From assembly GCA_022846035.1 (NCBI GenBank), contig AP025580.1, forward strand, positions 2,418,001-2,482,000: a stretch of 64,000 nucleotides of DNA, in the 5' to 3' direction. Below, piece after piece: positions 62,721 to 64,000 of this stretch. Below the pieces are notes generated by a model. The model saw only the letters and a list, made by a program, of their open reading frames with translations, made no database searches and had not been told where the DNA came from. Position numbers and translations under genes: made by a program. This stretch comes from Christensenellaceae bacterium. GTDB taxonomy: Bacteria; Bacillota; Clostridia; Christensenellales; Christensenellaceae. Positions within the stretch are counted from its first letter, which is position 1. Each line of letters begins with the position of its first letter.

Positions 62721-63785
62721 TTATATCGTTTCAGTCCAGCCGAATTTATCCTTGATTTCGCCGTATTGTATCCCTGTCAGTATATCATAAAATTCCATTG
62801 CAAGCTTGCCCATTCCGCCGCCGGCAACCTGGAATGTCTCGTCGCCGTACATAAATTCGCCGACCGGACTCACCACTGCCGCCGTACCCGTACCGAACGC
62901 CTCGCTCATTGCTCCGGATTTCGCCGTTTCAATGATTTCCTCGACGGAAACCTTGCGTTCCTCGACAGTAAGGCCCATATCGCGCGCGATTGTCATCACG
63001 CTGTCGCGCGTGATGCCCGGGAGGATACACCCGTCAAGCTCAGGCGTTACCAGTTTGCCGTCGATGATAAACATAATGTTCATCGAGCCGACTTCCTCTA
63101 CATATTTACGTTCCTCCGCATCCAGCCAGAGCACCTGGTCACATCCCTGTTCGTGCGCCTCAACACCGGCGATCAGGCTCGCCGCATAGTTTCCACCCGT
63201 TTTAGCGAAGCCCATACCGCCTTTGGCAGAACGCGTATATTCCTTTTCAATCAGAATCTTTACAGGCTGCATACCGTTTGCATAATAAGCGCCCACCGGT
63301 CCCATCATGATATAAAACGCGTATTCCTTTGCCGCGCGCACGCCGATAAACGGGTCCATCCCGATATAATTCGGACGGATGTAAAGCGACGTTCCTTTCT
63401 TAAGCGGAATCCAGTCCTGCTCGATCTTCACCAGCTCGCGGAGCGCCTGATGCGCGAACTCTTCGTCAAAAAGCGGCATCGCCAGACGTTTTGCGGAATT
63501 ATTCATCCTCTTGAAATTATCTTTGGCGCGGAACAGCGCGATATTCCCGTTTACCTGCCTGTAAGCTTTCAGCCCCTCGAAAACCTCCTGACTGTAGTGG
63601 AACACGGTCGCCGCCGGCGAAATCTTAAAATCCTCATATTTCTTGATTTGCGCGTCGTGCCATCCTTTTCCCTCGGTATAGCGCATAATGAACATATAGT
63701 CTGAAAAAATCGTTCCGAAACCAAGATTGCTCTCGTCCTCCGGTTTTTTCTTTAGCTCATTTGTCTCCAAAAATTTGATCTCCAT
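62721..63785 (-). CDS. ilvE: Branched-chain amino acid aminotransferase
   Basis: 354 residues from the ATG nine bases after GAAGAGG; other in-frame starts lie 6, 9 and 18 bases upstream. Class IV PLP enzyme: HYSQEVFEGLKAYR, RPNYIGMDPFIGV, KTGGNYAASLIAG with the PLP Lys nearby in EYTRSAKGGMGFAKTGG, and EAFGTGTAAVVSPVGEF. Last step of leucine, isoleucine and valine synthesis; leuB is 50 kb away. Lies 32 bp before the CARDB gene with no terminator. Confidence 0.95.
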   Translation of the reverse strand: MEIKFLETNELKKKPEDESNLGFGTIFSDYMFIMRYTEGKGWHDAQIKKYEDFKISPAATVFHYSQEVFEGLKAYRQVNGNIALFRAKDNFKRMNNSAKRLAMPLFDEEFAHQALRELVKIEQDWIPLKKGTSLYIRPNYIGMDPFIGVRAAKEYAFYIMMGPVGAYYANGMQPVKILIEKEYTRSAKGGMGFAKTGGNYAASLIAGVEAHEQGCDQVLWLDAEERKYVEEVGSMNIMFIIDGKLVTPELDGCILPGITRDSVMTIARDMGLTVEERKVSVEEIIETAKSGAMSEAFGTGTAAVVSPVGEFMYGDETFQVAGGGMGKLAMEFYDILTGIQYGEIKDKFGWTETI

Positions 63786-63816
63786 CTTCATCATCCTCTT
63801 CACTATATATATTATT

Positions 63817-64000
63817 TTAAAAACCGACTGTTTTCGTGATGTAGCGTTCCCCTAAAACCCGCATCACATCCGCACCAAAAAAGGCCTCCCGTATCTTTTT
63901 CTCAGCCTGGGCAAATACCGCCTGCCGCACTACCATACGCGCGTCTACCTTGTCCGTAAATTCTGCCGTGACCTGCGCGCCGTATTCGCCGGCAATACTT
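63817..64000 (-). CDS. Partial gene, C-terminal end only (possible YigZ-type protein)
   Basis: An open frame of 60 codons on the minus strand enters from beyond the window and stops at 63817. It ends with RVLGERYITKTVGF, and an inner EYGAQVTAEFTDKVDA segment resembles the DUF1949 C-terminal domain of YigZ proteins. The match is weak, and the N-terminal part lies outside. Confidence 0.4.
   Translation of the reverse strand, partial: SIAGEYGAQVTAEFTDKVDARMVVRQAVFAQAEKKIREAFFGADVMRVLGERYITKTVGF

Noticed and set aside
62766-63704. 312-codon plus-strand frame inside ilvE
   Set aside because: Antisense shadow; ilvE has all family motifs.

Overview
The window reads as chromosomal DNA of a Gram-positive anaerobe of the Bacillota, class Clostridia. 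The pointers are the clostridial order of the fatty-acid genes (fabH-acpP-fabD-fabG-fabF-accB-fabZ-accC-accD-accA), a TM1266-type hydrogenase-associated regulator, a YycJ-type hydrolase, a YkoEDC/ThiT thiamine uptake pair, an acyl-CoA dehydrogenase/ETF/CoA-transferase operon, leader-type control of ribosomal operons, and strong G+C-poor sigma-A promoters (TTGACA-17-TATAAT type) set in moderately G+C-rich coding DNA. A Christensenellales-like member is a reasonable guess, but the lineage is inference. I saw no rRNA, tRNA, IS element, prophage, plasmid function or CRISPR array. Coding density is high and most genes are on the minus strand.

Layout. 1-4.2 kb: a two-component system with a membrane partner, then three small genes of unknown role (amphipathic helices, one with a zinc ribbon). 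4.3-5.5 kb: rplJ-rplL with promoter, L10 leader and attenuator, separated from rplKA and rpoBC. 5.5-11.9 kb: a YfbR-like nucleotidase and a thiamin/HMP uptake locus in which two divergent TPP riboswitches, each with its own terminator, face ykoE-thiY-like-ykoD-ykoC on one side and thiT on the other. 12-18.7 kb: leuB, a D,D-carboxypeptidase, a 47-residue membrane peptide, a fused CoA-transferase, and a MATE pump divergent from a MarR regulator with palindromic operators. 18.7-31.1 kb: housekeeping (rsfS-yqeK-nadD-yhbY-obg-nth; an XRE-type membrane regulator; a TM1266 regulator; an S41 protease; two uracil-DNA glycosylases; recR-ybaB-dnaX; PHP hydrolase; ogg). 31.2-36.5 kb: a catabolic operon acd-etfB-etfA-ech-cat. 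36.8-44.3 kb: rpsF-ssb-rpsR, two SHOCT-domain membrane proteins, glnS-gltX, rlmH, yycJ. 44.3-49.9 kb, plus strand: a VOC protein, a TetR regulator with a YhgE/Pip membrane protein under a near-ideal palindromic operator, and a PiT phosphate transporter with its DUF47 partner. 49.9-58.4 kb: the type II fatty-acid operon, without an enoyl-ACP reductase. 58.5-64 kb: aconitase, a small conserved protein, a CARDB-like surface protein with a basic Q/R/P-rich tail, ilvE, and the 3' end of another gene.

Functional picture. Thiamin salvage, acyl-CoA oxidation/reduction with CoA transfer, and membrane lipid synthesis dominate the metabolism. leuB, aconitase and ilvE are single pathway genes standing apart from their usual partners. 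Start sites were moved from the longest frame wherever a Shine-Dalgarno sequence and family length agreed on an inner codon; these cases are noted in the entries. All functional names come from reading the proteins, with no database search.
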